From an uncultured Roseicyclus sp. (GTDB lineage: Bacteria; Pseudomonadota; Alphaproteobacteria; Rhodobacterales; Rhodobacteraceae), in assembly GCA_947500415.1 (NCBI GenBank), contig CANMRT010000002.1:682001-746000 (forward strand): a DNA stretch of 64,000 nucleotides. The letters are read 5' to 3'. How positions within the stretch are numbered: the stretch's first letter is position 1; each line of letters starts with the position of its first letter. The translations under genes and the position numbers were made by a program. Below are positions 45,304 to 54,720 of the stretch, piece after piece. A model generated the notes under the pieces. It had not been told where the DNA came from. It did not search any database and saw only the letters and a list, made by a program, of their open reading frames with translations.

Positions 45304-46035
45304 CTAGCCTGCAACGCTTCGCAGCAAGCGTGCGCGGGCGGGCGGCACGGCGCTGATCTCCAGCCCCGTGAACACATGCAGCGTGCCAAGGTCGTCGTCG
45401 ATCACAGCGTGGTCGCTGACCCACCCTCCCATCAACAGGTAGGTGCGCAGAAGCGGCGGCATCTTGGCCTGCGCCGCCTTCAGATCAGGCTTGCCTGTCA
45501 AACGCCGCGCGAATTGGAACACGCTTGGCGCCTTGACCCTCGGCAGCCAGCGCTTGGGGGCCAGGTGGCGGTCGCGCAGCAAGGCGAAGGCATCATGGTA
45601 TTCCCGCGCCTCGGTGCCATGGAAAGAGGCGCAGCCAAACAGCATTTTAACCCCTTCAGCATCGACATAAGCCGTCATCGCGCCCCAAGCGACCCGCAGG
45701 ATATCGGCATCCTTCCACTCCGGATGGATACAGAACCGCCCCATCTCAACCATTGGGCCATCGAAATCCTTCAGCGCGGAAAGCTCATAGAACTGTGCGG
45801 AATAGCTGCGCCCGATGTCAGCGCCTGAGGGCAAATGTAGCATCCGAAAGCAGCACACAATGGTGCCAGAGCGCTGATCCTCAACAAGCATATGCGCGCA
45901 TTCCGCGTCGAACGGGTCGCTATCCTGCGCCCCTGATCCACGAAACACCTGTGCCCGCAAAGCATAGACGGCGCGCAGATCATCTGCGCTGTCAGCCAAT
46001 CGCGCCGCGTATCGCCCTTTCAGCAAGGTCAGCAT
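45304..46035 (-). CDS. olsB: Ornithine acyl-ACP N-acyltransferase OlsB
   Basis: 243 residues of the OlsB/hemolysin-type acyltransferase family (PF13444). LRAVYALRAQVFR, FDAECAHMLVED and EMGRFCIHPEWKD, followed by LFGCASFHGTE and YHDAFALL, are conserved positions. It puts a 3-hydroxyacyl chain on ornithine as the first step of ornithine-lipid synthesis, common in Rhodobacterales membranes. The partner OlsA is not encoded next to it. It lies downstream of bamE on the same strand. Confidence 0.88.
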   Translation of the reverse strand: MLTLLKGRYAARLADSADDLRAVYALRAQVFRGSGAQDSDPFDAECAHMLVEDQRSGTIVCCFRMLHLPSGADIGRSYSAQFYELSALKDFDGPMVEMGRFCIHPEWKDADILRVAWGAMTAYVDAEGVKMLFGCASFHGTEAREYHDAFALLRDRHLAPKRWLPRVKAPSVFQFARRLTGKPDLKAAQAKMPPLLRTYLLMGGWVSDHAVIDDDLGTLHVFTGLEISAVPPARARLLRSVAG

Positions 46036-46147
46036 TCATCCGCTCCGGCGCAGGCCCAATCCGTATCAACCCTCCCACGGCATGGTGACGTAGGAGTGAC
46101 GACCACAAGATGTGTGCCATAGCTTGCGCGCGCAAGACGTCTTTGCG

Positions 46148-46606
46148 TCAGCCGCCAATATCGCCCAGATTGATGCGGCCAAAGTTCGACAGGATCTGGC
46201 GCAGGAAGCCCACATCGCGGACCGAGGCCTCGGTTACACGGCGCGAAAGCTGAACGATTTGCCCGTCTTCCAACCCGAAACGTTCGATATTCGTCACGCG
46301 GCCCGCGTCGCTGAACGAAATGGCGACGATGTCGCGTTCGATCACCTGCGGCGCGTTGTAGGTGAAATTGCGCACGCGGTATTGGGTGTAGAACCAAGCC
46401 TCATCCCGCACGACGCCCGCCGATCCCGGCGCGCCGGCCAATTCGGCCACCTGATCGCGGCTGGCCCCGATACCAATTTCCGACAGGACTTCGGGCGGTG
46501 GCACATAGCCGTGGTTGGTGTAGGTCGCCGAACAGGCCGCAAGGCCCACGGCCAGACCAAGGGCCATAACCCCGCCCCGCGCCTTTGAAATCAGAAAATC
46601 AATCAT
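46148..46606 (-). CDS. bamE: Outer-membrane assembly lipoprotein BamE (SmpA/OmlA)
   Basis: 152 residues. A lipoprotein signal with lipobox LAAC (Cys25) is followed by the SmpA domain: IGIGASRDQVAELAGAPGSAGVV, then YTQYRVRNF and ISFSDAGRVTNIERF. It is part of the BAM complex that inserts beta-barrels. It is divergent from the DUF177 gene. The longer frame in this reading phase passes through that gene and is not real. Confidence 0.9.
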   Translation of the reverse strand: MIDFLISKARGGVMALGLAVGLAACSATYTNHGYVPPPEVLSEIGIGASRDQVAELAGAPGSAGVVRDEAWFYTQYRVRNFTYNAPQVIERDIVAISFSDAGRVTNIERFGLEDGQIVQLSRRVTEASVRDVGFLRQILSNFGRINLGDIGG

Positions 46607-46762
46607 CTCGAATATTCCTGCCTGAACTGCACGTCCGGCCCCATCGGGGCTCAATTGGGCGGCGGCCTGCTTGCGGCAGGCGAAAAACCGCAATATCGGC
46701 TTACCCCAGTGGCACGCATGGGGCAAGCGAGGACCCCACAGACAGCTGCCGGAGGAAAGATC

Positions 46763-47311
46763 ATGCCCCCCACCACATTGCCCCTGTCCCGTTTGGGTCG
46801 CGCATCGACGACCAGCTTCGATGTCCAGCCAGACGCCCCGATGCGTGAGACAATCGCCAAGGATCTGGGCATACGCGGCCTGCGCAAAGCACGCTTGACG
46901 GGCGAGCTGATAGCGGAGGGTAAGGCCGATTGGCGGCTGGACGCCAAATTGGGGGCCACAGCCGTTCAAGATTGCGTGGTGACCCTCGAACCCGTCACGA
47001 CCCGCATCGACACCGGTGTGACCCGCTCCTACCGCGTCAACCTGCCCGAGCCTTCCGGTGATGAGTGGGAAATGCCCGAGGATGACACGATCGAGGCCCT
47101 GCCGGACACGCTCGACCTGCTCCAGGTGCTGAGCGAGGCGCTGGCGCTTGCCCTGCCCGACTACCCGCGCGCCGAAGGCGTGGAGCTGGGACAAGCCGTT
47201 TTTGCCGCTCCCGGCGTAGTGCCCATGACCGATGAAGAGGCCAAGCCGCTGGCCGGTTTGGCAAGCCTGCGTGACCAACTGGCAAAGGGCGGCGAGGACG
47301 AAGAAAACTAG
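46763..47311 (+). CDS. DUF177 (YceD)-family protein
   Basis: 182 residues. RKARLTGELIAEGKADWRLDAKLGATAVQDCVVTLEPVTTRID is the conserved DUF177 block with the Cys of QDCVVTLEPV. The C-terminal half is acidic. GGAGGA lies six bases before the ATG. YceD proteins are encoded next to rpmF across bacteria and are linked to 23S rRNA processing in plants and some bacteria. Here rpmF follows after 210 bp that includes a possible promoter. Confidence 0.87.
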   Translation: MPPTTLPLSRLGRASTTSFDVQPDAPMRETIAKDLGIRGLRKARLTGELIAEGKADWRLDAKLGATAVQDCVVTLEPVTTRIDTGVTRSYRVNLPEPSGDEWEMPEDDTIEALPDTLDLLQVLSEALALALPDYPRAEGVELGQAVFAAPGVVPMTDEEAKPLAGLASLRDQLAKGGEDEEN

Positions 47312-47348
47312 GGTTACACCCACCCTGAAAGGCCTATAGGAAAAGGGC

Positions 47349-47376
47349 TTGCATGGGCGGGGAATCGGAGTATGTT
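47349..47376 (+). promoter_or_regulatory. Possible sigma-70 promoter for rpmF
   Basis: TTGCAT (47349-47354) and TATGTT (47371-47376) with a 16-bp spacer lie about 145 bp before rpmF, in the only sizeable gap of the DUF177-rpmF-plsX run. The match is moderate and rests on consensus only. Confidence 0.35.
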
Positions 47377-47521
47377 CCCGGCCTCATTCGCCCCCGGTTT
47401 TTTTGACCCTTTCGGGCTTGCAGCGCACCCCGCGCGCAGGTCCAAATCGGCACCCGGTTGCGAGACGGAATTTTGACAAGCAGGGCGCATGGCTTCGCGT
47501 CCACTAACCCGAGGTTGTGAC

Positions 47522-47728
47522 ATGGCTGTCCCCCAGAATCGAGTGACGCGTTCCAAGCGTAACATGCGCCGCGCCCACGATGCGCTTGACGGTGCAAACC
47601 CTAACGAATGCCCGTCCTGCGGCGAGCTGAAACGCCCGCACCACGTGTGCCCGTCCTGCGGCACCTACAATGACCGCGAAGTCATTGCGCAGGCTGACGA
47701 AATCGACCTCGACGAAGACGCGGCCTGA
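47522..47728 (+). CDS. rpmF: Ribosomal protein bL32
   Basis: 68 residues. [21 protein letters not shown] is the family N-terminus, then a zinc ribbon with CPSCGEL and CPSCGTY. The C-terminus is acidic, as in alphaproteobacteria. It is the start of the lipid-synthesis run with plsX and fabH, a conserved pairing of ribosome and phospholipid supply. Confidence 0.97.
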   Translation: MAVPQNRVTRSKRNMRRAHDALDGANPNECPSCGELKRPHHVCPSCGTYNDREVIAQADEIDLDEDAA

Positions 47729-47760
47729 TCGCCGCCTGACCCAAGGGCGGGCCCGATCAC

Positions 47761-48858
47761 ATGACCGATGGCGCAGCGTTGACAGGAGAAACGGTGAACG
47801 GCACCGTTTTGTCTGTGGACGCGATGGGGGGCGATCTTGGCCCCTCTGCTGTCATTTCGGGTCTCGCCAAAGCCGTCTCCAAAAATCCCGATCTGCGCTT
47901 TATCGTGCACGGCCCCAAAGCCGAGTTGGAACCGTTGATCGCCCGCAAACGCGGCCTTTCCGAAAAATGTGAGATCCGTCACGCTGAAGGTGTGGTCACG
48001 ATGGGCGCCAAACCGTCCCACGTGATGCGCAATGGCAAAGACACCTCCATGTGGTCCACGATCGAAGCCGTCCGCTCAGGCGAGGCCACTGTCGCCGTCT
48101 CTTGCGGGAACACCGGCGCGCTGATGGCGATCTCGATGATCCGCTTGCGCAAGATCGAAGGCGTGAACCGCCCCGCCATTGCCTGTCTTTGGCCCTCGCG
48201 CAATCCGCAGGGCTTCAATGTCATGCTGGACGTGGGCGCAGACATTCGCGCCGATGCTGAAGACCTGTTGCAGTACGCGCTGATGGGGGCAAGTTACGCC
48301 CGCAACGGCATGGACCTGCCCCGCCCTCGCATCGGCCTGCTGAATGTCGGCACCGAAGAGCATAAGGGCCGCGCAGAGTTGAAGGTCGCATCCGAGCTGA
48401 TCGATCAGGCCGCCGACGCCGCCGATTTTGAGTTTGTTGGGTTCGTCGAAGGTAACGACCTGCCCTCTGACCGGGTCGACGTGATTGTTACCGACGGGTT
48501 CACTGGCAATGTGGCCCTGAAGACCGGCGAAGGCACAGCACGATTGATCCGCGAGTTGCTGGGACAAGCCTTCAAGAAAACCCCGTTTTCGCGCGTCGCG
48601 GCCCTTCTGGCCTACACCTCGCTGCGCCGTCTGTCCAAACGGATCGACCCGCGCCAGGTCAACGGCGGGGTGTTTCTGGGGCTGAACGGCACGGTCGTAA
48701 AATCCCACGGATCCGCTGATCCCACGGGCGTGGCCGCAGCCATCAAGCTTGCCGAACGCCTGTCTGCGACCGGTTTCCACAAACGCCTTGCCGCGCGCAT
48801 TGCTCAATCCGAGGCCGCCGTTTCGAACATCATCCAGCCGGAGGATTCGCAGCAATGA
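47761..48858 (+). CDS. plsX: Phosphate acyltransferase PlsX
   Basis: 365 residues. LSVDAMGGDLGPSAVI (~18-33), SCGNTGALMAISMIRL (~117-132), LDVGADIRADAEDLLQYA and VTDGFTGNVALKTGEG are the PlsX hallmarks. It makes acyl-phosphate from acyl-ACP for phosphatidic-acid synthesis by PlsY. The start at 47761 lies 32 bp after rpmF; the few extra N-terminal residues before the core are not conserved, so a later start is possible. It overlaps fabH by ATGA. Confidence 0.95.
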   Translation: MTDGAALTGETVNGTVLSVDAMGGDLGPSAVISGLAKAVSKNPDLRFIVHGPKAELEPLIARKRGLSEKCEIRHAEGVVTMGAKPSHVMRNGKDTSMWSTIEAVRSGEATVAVSCGNTGALMAISMIRLRKIEGVNRPAIACLWPSRNPQGFNVMLDVGADIRADAEDLLQYALMGASYARNGMDLPRPRIGLLNVGTEEHKGRAELKVASELIDQAADAADFEFVGFVEGNDLPSDRVDVIVTDGFTGNVALKTGEGTARLIRELLGQAFKKTPFSRVAALLAYTSLRRLSKRIDPRQVNGGVFLGLNGTVVKSHGSADPTGVAAAIKLAERLSATGFHKRLAARIAQSEAAVSNIIQPEDSQQ

Positions 48859-49835
48859 CCATTCGTGCGGTCCCCGTCGGCATCGGCCACTACCTGCCCG
48901 AACGCGTCGTTCCCAACGCCGAGTTCGAGGCAATGGAGAGCATCGAAACCTCCGATGAATGGATCAAGGCCCGCTCCGGGATTGAACGGCGCCACTTCGC
49001 GGCCGAAGGTGAGACGACAAGCCAAATGGCAATTGCCGCGGCAGAGCGCGCCCTGGCCCATGCGGGGCTGAGCGCCGATGATCTGGATGCTGTCATTGTT
49101 GCCACTTCCACCCCCGACCTGACCTTCCCGTCGGTCGCCACGATGGTGCAGGCCGGCCTCGGCATGACGGGGGGATTCGCGTTTGACGTGCAGGCAGTCT
49201 GCGCCGGTTTCGTCTACGCGCTTTCCAATGCCAACGCGCTGATCCTGTCCGGCCAAGCCAAACGCGTGGCCGTAATCGGCGCCGAAACCTTCAGCCGCAT
49301 CATGGATTGGACCGACCGCACCACCTGCGTCCTGTTCGGCGACGGCGCGGGCGCACTGATCCTTGAAGCACAAGACGGCCAAGGCACCTCCGCCGACCGC
49401 GGCATCCTTGCGACCGACCTGCATTCCGACGGCACACACCGCGATTTGCTTTACGTCGACGGCGGCGTCTCGGCCACGCAATCCACCGGCGTGCTGAAGA
49501 TGCAGGGCAAGGAAGTTTTCCGCCACGCCGTTGAAAAACTTACGAAAACCGCCGAAATTGCCCTCGAAAAAGCTGGCATCGGTATCGCGGATGTGGACTG
49601 GGTCGTGCCCCATCAGGCCAACATTCGTATCATCACTGGCACCGTGCGCAAATTCGGCCTGCCCATGGATAAGGTCATCGTCACCGTACAAGACCACGGC
49701 AATACCTCCGCCGCCTCGATCCCGCTTGCCATGAGCGTGGGCGTGGGTGATGGGCGCATCCAAAAGGGCGATCTTCTGGTGACGGAAGCCATCGGTGGCG
49801 GTCTCGCCTGGGGCGCCGTGATCCTGCGCTGGTAG
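48855..49835 (+). CDS. fabH: Beta-ketoacyl-ACP synthase III
   Basis: 326 residues. The catalytic triad is visible as Cys in [12 protein letters not shown] (~115), His in [11 protein letters not shown] (~252) and Asn in [13 protein letters not shown] (~282). It condenses acetyl-CoA with malonyl-ACP to begin fatty-acid synthesis. The ATG overlaps the plsX stop. Confidence 0.96.
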   Translation: MTIRAVPVGIGHYLPERVVPNAEFEAMESIETSDEWIKARSGIERRHFAAEGETTSQMAIAAAERALAHAGLSADDLDAVIVATSTPDLTFPSVATMVQAGLGMTGGFAFDVQAVCAGFVYALSNANALILSGQAKRVAVIGAETFSRIMDWTDRTTCVLFGDGAGALILEAQDGQGTSADRGILATDLHSDGTHRDLLYVDGGVSATQSTGVLKMQGKEVFRHAVEKLTKTAEIALEKAGIGIADVDWVVPHQANIRIITGTVRKFGLPMDKVIVTVQDHGNTSAASIPLAMSVGVGDGRIQKGDLLVTEAIGGGLAWGAVILRW

Positions 49836-49941
49836 GCCCCAATCGGCGTTGAAGCGCTACCGAAATGCCCCCCTGCAACACACTGGATTGACTAAGGAAA
49901 CCGCCTCCTTCATCCTGTCCCAAACTAGGGGGACACGATTA

Positions 49942-50244
49942 ATGGCGGCTAAGACCTTGACCCGGATGGACCTGAGCGAAGCGGTGTTCCGCGAAGTTGG
50001 TCTGTCTCGCAATGAATCCTCGCAATTGGTTGAGCGCGTGCTTGAGATGATGTCCGACTCGCTTGTCGAAGGGGAGCAGGTCAAAATCTCGTCCTTCGGC
50101 ACCTTCTCGGTCCGCTCCAAGACGGCGCGTGTCGGCCGCAACCCCAAGACCGGGGAAGAGGTTCCGATCAGTCCGCGCCGGGTTCTGACCTTCCGCCCCT
50201 CGCATCTGATGAAAGACCGCGTTGCGGCAGGCAACCGCGGCTAA
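49942..50244 (+). CDS. ihfA: Integration host factor subunit alpha
   Basis: 100 residues. [19 protein letters not shown] opens the fold; [29 protein letters not shown] is the DNA-binding beta-arm with the RNPKTG motif and the Pro that intercalates DNA. Downstream of fabH and upstream of a MerR gene, as in most Rhodobacterales. Confidence 0.95.
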   Translation: MAAKTLTRMDLSEAVFREVGLSRNESSQLVERVLEMMSDSLVEGEQVKISSFGTFSVRSKTARVGRNPKTGEEVPISPRRVLTFRPSHLMKDRVAAGNRG

Positions 50245-50245
50245 A

Positions 50246-50292
50246 GCATGTCGCTCAAAAGTGGGAACCGGTTTTGAGCTTCCCGGACATGC
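50246..50292. repeat. Nested palindromic intergenic repeat after ihfA
   Basis: Outer arms GCATGT (50246-50251) and ACATGC (50287-50292) enclose inner arms CTCAAAA (50254-50260) and TTTTGAG (50272-50278), with GTGGGAACCGG as loop. The pattern GCATGTCGC...CAAAAGTG...GGTTTTG...ACATGC is that of short palindromic elements scattered in alphaproteobacterial genomes. It begins at the ihfA stop and could also act as a 3' stabiliser. Confidence 0.65.
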
Positions 50293-50379
50293 GAAAGACT
50301 AGAGACTTGGCGCATTATCCCGAAAGAGGATGAGCGCACCGTAGGCAAAAACGACACCTCCGAGCAGGAGTGACAAGCC

Positions 50380-51051
50380 ATGGCCAAATCCGCGCAAGCG
50401 TTCCGCACCATTCGGGAGGTCGCCGATTGGCTTGGCGTCGCCGCCCATGTGCTGCGGTTCTGGGAATCCAAATTCAGCCAGATCAAGCCCGTGAAACGTG
50501 CCGGAGGCCGTCGGTATTACCGCCCCTCCGACATGGAACTCGTGGGCGGGATCAAGGTGTTACTACACGATCGCGGCATGACGATCCGCGGCGTGAAGAA
50601 GATGATCTCCGATGAAGGGTTGGATGCAATCACCGCCCTGTCGCCCCCCATCGACACGCTACTGGAAGACCCAGACGTCATCGACATCACGCCGGATGAG
50701 GCGTGGGAAGCGGACGCTGCCGCGGAAAGCGTTGAGGAGCCAGAAGGCGCAGAAGTTCCGGAAGAAATCCCGGTCGAGACTGCTCTGGACGACGAAAATG
50801 AGACGGAGGTTGCGGCCCAGTCCGAAGAATCGCCCGAAGCGGTGGCAGAACCAACGCCTGACCCCGTTGCCGCCGACCCGGCGCCCCGGCCCTCCGCCCC
50901 AATCCAAACGCCATCGCCCTTGCCGTCCTCCAGCGAAGGCCGCCTTGGCCTACTCGCCCACAGGGCACGCGCGTCCGATGATCTTGTGCCACATCTGGCC
51001 GCCTTGAAGGCCCTGCGTGACCGGCTCGCCCTCGGCCCCGGCCAGCAGTAG
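50380..51051 (+). CDS. MerR-family regulator, long C-terminal low-complexity tail
   Basis: 223 residues. The winged helix [28 protein letters not shown] and [31 protein letters not shown] cover residues ~8-80. The rest is Glu/Pro/Ala-rich and likely disordered, with a short helical end. No metal-binding cysteines are present, so it is not a CueR/MerR-type metal sensor. It follows ihfA as in other Rhodobacterales, and its targets are unknown. AGGAG precedes the ATG. Confidence 0.88.
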   Translation: MAKSAQAFRTIREVADWLGVAAHVLRFWESKFSQIKPVKRAGGRRYYRPSDMELVGGIKVLLHDRGMTIRGVKKMISDEGLDAITALSPPIDTLLEDPDVIDITPDEAWEADAAAESVEEPEGAEVPEEIPVETALDDENETEVAAQSEESPEAVAEPTPDPVAADPAPRPSAPIQTPSPLPSSSEGRLGLLAHRARASDDLVPHLAALKALRDRLALGPGQQ

Positions 51052-51111
51052 CGCCCTTTCCCCAAAGCGACCCTTGCGCCGCCCCGGGAAATGAGTAGAA
51101 GGGCTGGCAGT

Positions 51112-51188
51112 CGGGCTATGGCGCAGCCTGGTAGCGCGTCCGTCTGGGGGACGGAAGGTCGCAGGTTCGAGTCCTGCTAGCCCGACCA
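51112..51188 (+). tRNA. tRNA-Pro (anticodon GGG)
   Basis: 77 bases including encoded CCA. Acceptor arm CGGGCTA pairs with TAGCCCG; the D-arm has GCGC/GCGC, the anticodon arm TCCGT/ACGGA encloses loop CTGGGGG with anticodon GGG; the T-arm GCAGG/CCTGC encloses TTCGAGT. Discriminator base is A. Confidence 0.97.
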
Positions 51189-51291
51189 AATCATCGCACT
51201 ACCGCCTCTATTTTCGCCGCGCACCCTTGCGCGCGCGGGGCTTTCCCGCTTTTCTCTGGCGCCAAGCCAGCCTGACGGAGCGCGACACCAC

Positions 51292-52368
51292 ATGACCACG
51301 ACCGACGCCTCCGGGGTGCTGCCCGACAACGCAATTGCCGCAATGCTCGACGCGGGCCAGATCATTGCATCTGAGCCCCTGCCCGACGGCCAGATTCAGC
51401 CAGCCAGCCTCGACCTGCGCCTTGGCCACACCGCCTACCGCGTGCGCGCATCTTTCCTTGCCGGTGAGGACCGCCCGGTCGCCGACCGCCTGCCCGAATT
51501 CACCATGCATCAGATGGACCTGACCCACGGCGCAGTGCTGGAAAAGGGCTGCGTCTACGTGGTGCCCCTGATGGAGGGCCTCTCCCTACCCTCAGATGTC
51601 ACCGCCGTCTGCAATGCCAAGTCTTCCACCGGCCGTGTCGATTGCCTGACCCGGGTGATCGCGGACGGCGGCGTCGAATTCGACCGCATCCCGGCCGGCT
51701 ACAAAGGTCCCCTCTACGCCGAAATTTGCCCCCGCTCTTTCTCCGTCAAGATCGAGCCGGGCCTGCGCCTCAACCAAATCCGTTTCCGTCGCGGCCAGGC
51801 CACGCTGTCTGACGCCGACCTCGCCGCGCGTCATGCGAAAACCCCGCTCGTGGACCAGCCCCCACTGATCGACGAAGGTCTCGGCTTCTCGGTCGACCTT
51901 TCGCCGTCCGAAGGCACTCTCGTCGGCTACCGCGCCAAACCTCATACCGGCGTGATTGACCTGACCCAAATCGGCACCCACCCAACCGCCGATTTCTGGG
52001 AGGAACTACACTCAACCAACGGCCAGATCATCCTCGACCCCGGCGCCTTTTATATCCTTGTCAGCCGAGAGGCCGTGACGATACCGCCCGATTGCGCCGC
52101 CGAAATGGCGCCCTACCTCGCGATGGTTGGTGAATTCCGCGTCCACTACGCAGGCTTCTTCGACCCCGGCTTCGGCCATGGCGTGCCTGCGCGCGGCGTC
52201 CTCGAAGTCCGCTGCCACGAGAGTCCCTTTGTCCTCGAACACGGCCAAACCGTGGGCCGCCTGGTCTACGAGGCCATGGCCGCCGCCCCGACCCAACTGT
52301 ACGGGCAGGACATCGCGTCGAATTACCAGGGCCAGGGCCTGAAACTTTCCAAACACTTCAAACCCTGA
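51292..52368 (+). CDS. dcd: 2'-deoxycytidine 5'-triphosphate deaminase, long two-domain type
   Basis: 358 residues, about twice the usual Dcd length. Two dUTPase-like halves are visible: QIQPASLDLRLG and NAKSSTGRVDCLTRVIADGG in the first, and EMAPYLAMVGEFRVHYAGFFDPGFGHG in the second. This fused form is typical of alphaproteobacteria. It deaminates dCTP to dUTP for thymidylate supply. ATG 51292 follows the tRNA gene by about 100 bp. The post-stop repeat at 52369 follows it. Confidence 0.9.
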   Translation: MTTTDASGVLPDNAIAAMLDAGQIIASEPLPDGQIQPASLDLRLGHTAYRVRASFLAGEDRPVADRLPEFTMHQMDLTHGAVLEKGCVYVVPLMEGLSLPSDVTAVCNAKSSTGRVDCLTRVIADGGVEFDRIPAGYKGPLYAEICPRSFSVKIEPGLRLNQIRFRRGQATLSDADLAARHAKTPLVDQPPLIDEGLGFSVDLSPSEGTLVGYRAKPHTGVIDLTQIGTHPTADFWEELHSTNGQIILDPGAFYILVSREAVTIPPDCAAEMAPYLAMVGEFRVHYAGFFDPGFGHGVPARGVLEVRCHESPFVLEHGQTVGRLVYEAMAAAPTQLYGQDIASNYQGQGLKLSKHFKP

Positions 52369-52410
52369 CGCGCGCCCTCCCTTCATCTTGGCCGGTACAA
52401 CTCCGGGGGA
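52369..52410 (+). repeat. Post-stop intergenic repeat, copy 2
   Basis: Directly after the dcd stop lie CGCGCGCCCTCCCTT, CATCTTGGCC and ACAACTCCGGGGG, nearly the same block as at 14674-14715. Both copies start at the stop codon of a plus-strand gene, which suggests a role in 3' ends of transcripts or a mobile repeat with a preferred site. Confidence 0.6.
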
Positions 52411-52507
52411 ATCGCGCCTGCGCGGTGGGTGCAGCGCCCTCCAACCCTGAGCCTAAGGCGCGCAAGTGCCGACGCGAGGCGAAAAACCTGCGGCGCAAGC
52501 CGCGCCA

Positions 52508-53299
52508 TCAACTCACATGCGCAACATCGGCCAGACCCGCGCGCTGTACTGGCGTCAGCCGATCCATCGGCACCACATAGGTGTGGATCGAAAACACCAC
52601 GGCCTGCGTCTCAAGCAATCGCAGCAGAACCTGCCGTTCGGATCGCAAATACTCTCCACCCTGCCTGACCCTCGGCGCCTCCATCCGGCGCGGCTGAAAC
52701 AGCGCTGGATCATCATAGATCAGCGCATTCTGCCGCCACACCGGCGTGTCCCCGCGCAGATTATCAAACACCCGCTGCACCCGCCGCGCCATGCCTCCGT
52801 CGTATTCCACAACAGGCCCATGTATCTCCGACAAAGGCCGTCCGATCTTCTCGGCCAGAGTCCAGCTGGCCGGGAAACACAATACCGCCGCCGTAAGTAT
52901 ATGCTCCTCTGCACCTTCCGGCTTTTCCAGAACGCAGAAATCCTGCTGCACCAACCGCGCCAGAGTGCCCAATGGGTCGCTGTCATCCAGGCGTACGAGC
53001 ACCCCGTCCGGGCGAATGCAGCCCTCCTCACACCACCCGTAGGCCTCCCGTCCACCAAGGAAGTACAGCACCTCTTCATACAGCTCCCGCACCGCCTCTT
53101 TCGAACCCGGAACCGCGGCGATCACTTCATCCCGGCGCTGCGTCAGCAAATGCTCTCGCACCGTCATTTGGCCCGCGAACGCCTCATCATGGGGCAACCA
53201 ATCATGGTAGCCCTCTAAGGGCTGCAACCCCGGCAAACGACGCGTGGCCTCCGACATCCAGGGCGCGCTTGGCAAGTGATCTTGTAGAACTTTGTCCAT
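52508..53299 (-). CDS. DUF3445 protein, haem-dependent oxidative N-demethylase family
   Basis: 263 residues. The single conserved domain (LEGYHDWLPHDEAFAGQM, EEVLYFLGGREAY, VQQDFCVLEKPEG, then FSIHTYVVPMDRLTP near the end) matches DUF3445, the catalytic alpha part of haem-dependent N-demethylases acting on methylated amines. The reductase subunits that usually accompany it are not seen nearby, so its substrate and electron donor are open. ATG 53299 begins the family N-terminus. It is divergent from dddP across 80 bp. Confidence 0.8.
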   Translation of the reverse strand: MDKVLQDHLPSAPWMSEATRRLPGLQPLEGYHDWLPHDEAFAGQMTVREHLLTQRRDEVIAAVPGSKEAVRELYEEVLYFLGGREAYGWCEEGCIRPDGVLVRLDDSDPLGTLARLVQQDFCVLEKPEGAEEHILTAAVLCFPASWTLAEKIGRPLSEIHGPVVEYDGGMARRVQRVFDNLRGDTPVWRQNALIYDDPALFQPRRMEAPRVRQGGEYLRSERQVLLRLLETQAVVFSIHTYVVPMDRLTPVQRAGLADVAHVS

Positions 53300-53379
53300 T
53301 TCCGACGCCTTTGATGCCGCATTCCGGCGCGATTGCCCCCTCTCCCCTGCGTCACGCTGAAGGGGCAAGGGAGACGACA

Positions 53380-54711
53380 ATGAACCAAGCCTATCGCCGC
53401 CACACCCGCAAGATTGACCCGGCCCATGGTTTGAACCTGCCCGACGGCACGCTCAACGACAATGACCGGATCGAGATTGGGCCGACCCCGCTGGCCTATG
53501 CCGAATGGGCTGCCGCAGGCCTGACGCTTCCCAACCTGCCGAACTTGCGCCAATTCCGGCTCGACCGGCTGGTGGCGCAGTTGCAGGCGAATGGTTACGG
53601 CGGTGTGCTGGTCTTCGATCCACTCAACATCCGCTACGCCACCGACACCACAAACATGCAGCTGTGGAACACCCACAACCCCTTCCGCGCCTGCCTTGTC
53701 TGCGCCGACGGGCATATGGTGCTGTGGGAATATAAAAACGCGCCATTTCTGGCCGATCACAACCCTCTGGTGCGCGAAGTCCGGTCAGGCGCGTCGATGT
53801 TCTACTTCTCGGTCGGCGACCGGGGCGATGAGACTGCGGAGGCCTTCAGCGGCGAAGTAGCCGAGATCATGGCCGCCCATGCGGGCACGAACAAACGCCT
53901 CGCCGTCGATAAGATCCTGCTCCACGGTGCCCGCGCGCTTGAGGCGCGGGGCTTCGATCTCAAAGACGGCGAGTTCATCACCGAACATGCCCGCAAGGTG
54001 AAGGGTCCCGATGAAATCCTCGCCATGCGTTGCGCCGTTGATGCTTGCGAGAAAAGCCTCAAGGCCATGGAAGACGCCATTCAACCGGGCAAGACGGAGG
54101 ATGAAATCTGGGCCGTCCTCCATGCCGAAAACATCAAACGCGGTGGGGAATGGATTGAGACGCGCCTCTTCTCCTCCGGCCCGCGCACCAATCCTTGGTT
54201 TCAGGAATGCGGCCCCCGTACGCTTCAGGCCAATGAAATCAGCGCCCTCGATACCGACCTGATCGGCTGCTACGGCCTTTGCGTCGACATTTCCCGCACC
54301 TGGTGGACCGGCCCTGATAAGCCGCGCCCGGATATGATCGAGGCCATGAAGCACGGGATGGAGCATATCCAGGTCAACATGGACCGCTTGCGCCCCGGCA
54401 TCACGATCAACGATCTGGTCCACAACGGCCACAAGCTCGACCCGAAATACGACAAACGGAAATATTCCTGCCAGATGCACGGCGTTGGGCTCTGCGATGA
54501 GTGGCCCCACGTGGGCTACCCTGATCACCACCATGACAGCGCGTGGGAATATGCGCTGGAGCCGGGGATGATGCTGTGTGTGGAGGCGCTGATCGGTGAA
54601 GAAGACGGCGATTTCTGCATCAAGCTGGAGGATCAGGTGCTGATCACCGAAGATGGGTACGAGAACCTGACGAAATATCCGTTCGATGCCGCATTGATGG
54701 GCGAAGCTTAA
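53380..54711 (+). CDS. dddP: Dimethylsulfoniopropionate lyase DddP
   Basis: 443 residues of the M24 fold. RYATDTTNMQLWNTHNPFRA at ~85-104 and the spacing of metal ligands Asp291, Asp293, Asp303, His367, Glu402 and Glu417 with catalytic Asp373 match DddP of roseobacters, each at a constant offset from the studied enzyme as I recall it. It cleaves DMSP into dimethyl sulfide and acrylate. GGGAG precedes the ATG. Sulfur-assimilation genes lie 3 kb downstream. Confidence 0.9.
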   Translation: MNQAYRRHTRKIDPAHGLNLPDGTLNDNDRIEIGPTPLAYAEWAAAGLTLPNLPNLRQFRLDRLVAQLQANGYGGVLVFDPLNIRYATDTTNMQLWNTHNPFRACLVCADGHMVLWEYKNAPFLADHNPLVREVRSGASMFYFSVGDRGDETAEAFSGEVAEIMAAHAGTNKRLAVDKILLHGARALEARGFDLKDGEFITEHARKVKGPDEILAMRCAVDACEKSLKAMEDAIQPGKTEDEIWAVLHAENIKRGGEWIETRLFSSGPRTNPWFQECGPRTLQANEISALDTDLIGCYGLCVDISRTWWTGPDKPRPDMIEAMKHGMEHIQVNMDRLRPGITINDLVHNGHKLDPKYDKRKYSCQMHGVGLCDEWPHVGYPDHHHDSAWEYALEPGMMLCVEALIGEEDGDFCIKLEDQVLITEDGYENLTKYPFDAALMGEA

Positions 54712-54720
54712 CCGCCTTGC

